A program made the position numbers and the translations under genes. Shown in pieces: positions 63,308 to 64,000 of a stretch of 64,000 nt of DNA. The DNA comes from Bacteroidaceae bacterium HV4-6-C5C (GTDB taxonomy: Bacteria; Bacteroidota; Bacteroidia; Bacteroidales; Bacteroidaceae). The stretch lies in NCBI GenBank assembly GCA_007896885.1, contig VOIU01000001.1, positions 248,001 through 312,000 on the forward strand. Direction: 5' to 3'. The notes under the pieces are model-generated. The model ran no database searches. It saw only the letters and a program-made list of their open reading frames with translations, and was not told the DNA's origin. Within the stretch, counting starts at the first letter, position 1; each line of letters begins with the position of its first letter.

Positions 63308-63339
63308 ATATTTCTTCTTTATACACAATTAAGAAAGGG

Positions 63340-63347
63340 CAAAAGTA
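63340..63347 (-). promoter_or_regulatory. -7 box of the nrnA-like operon
   Basis: The minus strand reads TACTTTTG, an exact match, 33 nt before the ATG. Confidence 0.6.
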
Positions 63348-63395
63348 CAAAAAGTTTGGAAGTTGCCTTAATGCAAACAGAGAAATAATAGCTTT

Positions 63396-64000
63396 TTAGT
63401 GATCAGAGTCTAATCTTTCCTTATCCTGTAATATGTTACGTCTGATAACAGAATGTTTGCGACTGTAAAAGAAATAGATGGATACACCTATGACCATCCA
63501 TATTACCAATCGCTCCCAACTCTCTTTTGGTAGTGAAACCATCATCAGTAAGCAAACAATTATGCCCAATATAGGGACTGTGGGAACAAAAGGCGCTTTA
63601 AATTTGCGAGGAACATCCGGCATTTTTTTCCTCATAATAATAATTCCGATACAAACGAGAATGAATGCGAACAATGTACCAATGGAAACCATATGCCCTA
63701 AGTCGGAAACGGGTACAAAGCCCGCAAACAAACTTACAAATACCATAAAAAAGAGATTGGTCTTCCATGGAGTATGATATTTTGGATGAACATGCGAGAA
63801 GATGCGCGGCAGTAATCCATCGTGTGACATTGAGTAAAAGACACGGCTTTGCCCCAAAAGCATGACTAAAATAACAGATGTATAACCAGCCAAAATCGCC
63901 ACCGTTATCCCATCTTGTAACCAAGTATAAGGAGTATGTGCTATAGCAGTTGCAACAGGCTTTGCATCATTGATAAACTCTTTGTAATTAGCCAGTCCGG
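63396..64000 (-). CDS. APC-family amino acid permease, C-terminal part (partial)
   Basis: The frame is open from the stop at 63396 to the window edge, about 200 residues, so the 5' part is missing. Several hydrophobic helices are visible (VAILAGYTSVILVMLLGQSR, TNLFFMVFVSLFAGFVP, MVSIGTLFAFILVCIGIIIM, TVPILGIIVCLLMMVSLP, LVIWMVIGVSIYFFYS). GQSRVFYSMSHDGLLPRIFSHVHPKYHTP is the loop signature of cationic-amino-acid-type APC permeases (YfnA/CAT group). The substrate is not readable. It ends 49 nt upstream of the -7 box of the nrnA-like gene and runs in the same direction. Confidence 0.9.
   Translation of the reverse strand, partial: GLANYKEFINDAKPVATAIAHTPYTWLQDGITVAILAGYTSVILVMLLGQSRVFYSMSHDGLLPRIFSHVHPKYHTPWKTNLFFMVFVSLFAGFVPVSDLGHMVSIGTLFAFILVCIGIIIMRKKMPDVPRKFKAPFVPTVPILGIIVCLLMMVSLPKESWERLVIWMVIGVSIYFFYSRKHSVIRRNILQDKERLDSDH

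Overview
This window comes from a Bacteroides-type chromosome (phylum Bacteroidota). The evidence is AT-rich intergenic DNA, promoters of the TTTG / TAnnTTTG type used by the Bacteroides primary sigma factor, a SusC/SusD pair with a FecR-type anti-sigma factor, the RprX/RprY two-component pair, the fused electron-transfer flavoprotein and the GTPase-impaired EF-G paralogue. Most genes are ordinary chromosomal genes. I see no transposase, integrase, phage gene, tRNA, rRNA or CRISPR array.

Layout. 1-5.5 kb: end of an MCE/MlaD transporter protein, dnaA, a nitroreductase convergent with dnaA, and B12-dependent ribonucleotide reductase. 5.7-9 kb: MalQ and FolB. 9.2-14 kb (minus strand): a secreted lytic transglycosylase, then an mtaB > acyltransferase > glycosyltransferase > mgsA run. 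14-18 kb: an acyl-CoA synthetase, a small Ala-rich lipoprotein and a secreted esterase. 18-25 kb: rpsF-rpsR-rplI, a MarR regulator, rprX-rprY and EF-G2. 25-39.6 kb: a dipeptidase fusion, then a small polysaccharide utilisation locus (ECF sigma, FecR, SusC, SusD, a two-beta-helix enzyme with a propeller domain, a clan GH-A enzyme) with a secreted YhcH-like protein. 39.7-41.7 kb: hemW and a two-gene LysO lysine exporter. 42-50.5 kb: two 83 percent identical small secreted proteins with the same FNR-box promoter, flanking a GH97 enzyme, a DUF4838 protein and an M13 peptidase. 50.6-64 kb: Smr protein, QueA, NUDIX, a membrane MutS-like ATPase, EtfB-EtfA fusion with ETF-quinone oxidoreductase, GlmM, DUF4827 lipoprotein, NrnA-like DHH protein and the end of an APC permease.

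The most unusual non-coding signal is a set of four intergenic arrays, each made of exactly four 22-bp units with a short inverted-repeat core (8430-8517, 9060-9147, 42852-42939, 55681-55768). Two share one sequence family, one is a diverged relative in the same register, and one has a different sequence but the same 22 x 4 design. A separate stretch of about 200 bp (16578-16786) has an 8-nt period. Other points to note are terminators that overlap coding ends (dnaA/nitroreductase; both small secreted proteins), a perfect 20-bp inverted repeat inside a signal-peptide coding region, a tandem repeat over the rprX -7 box, and the paired FNR-type sites.
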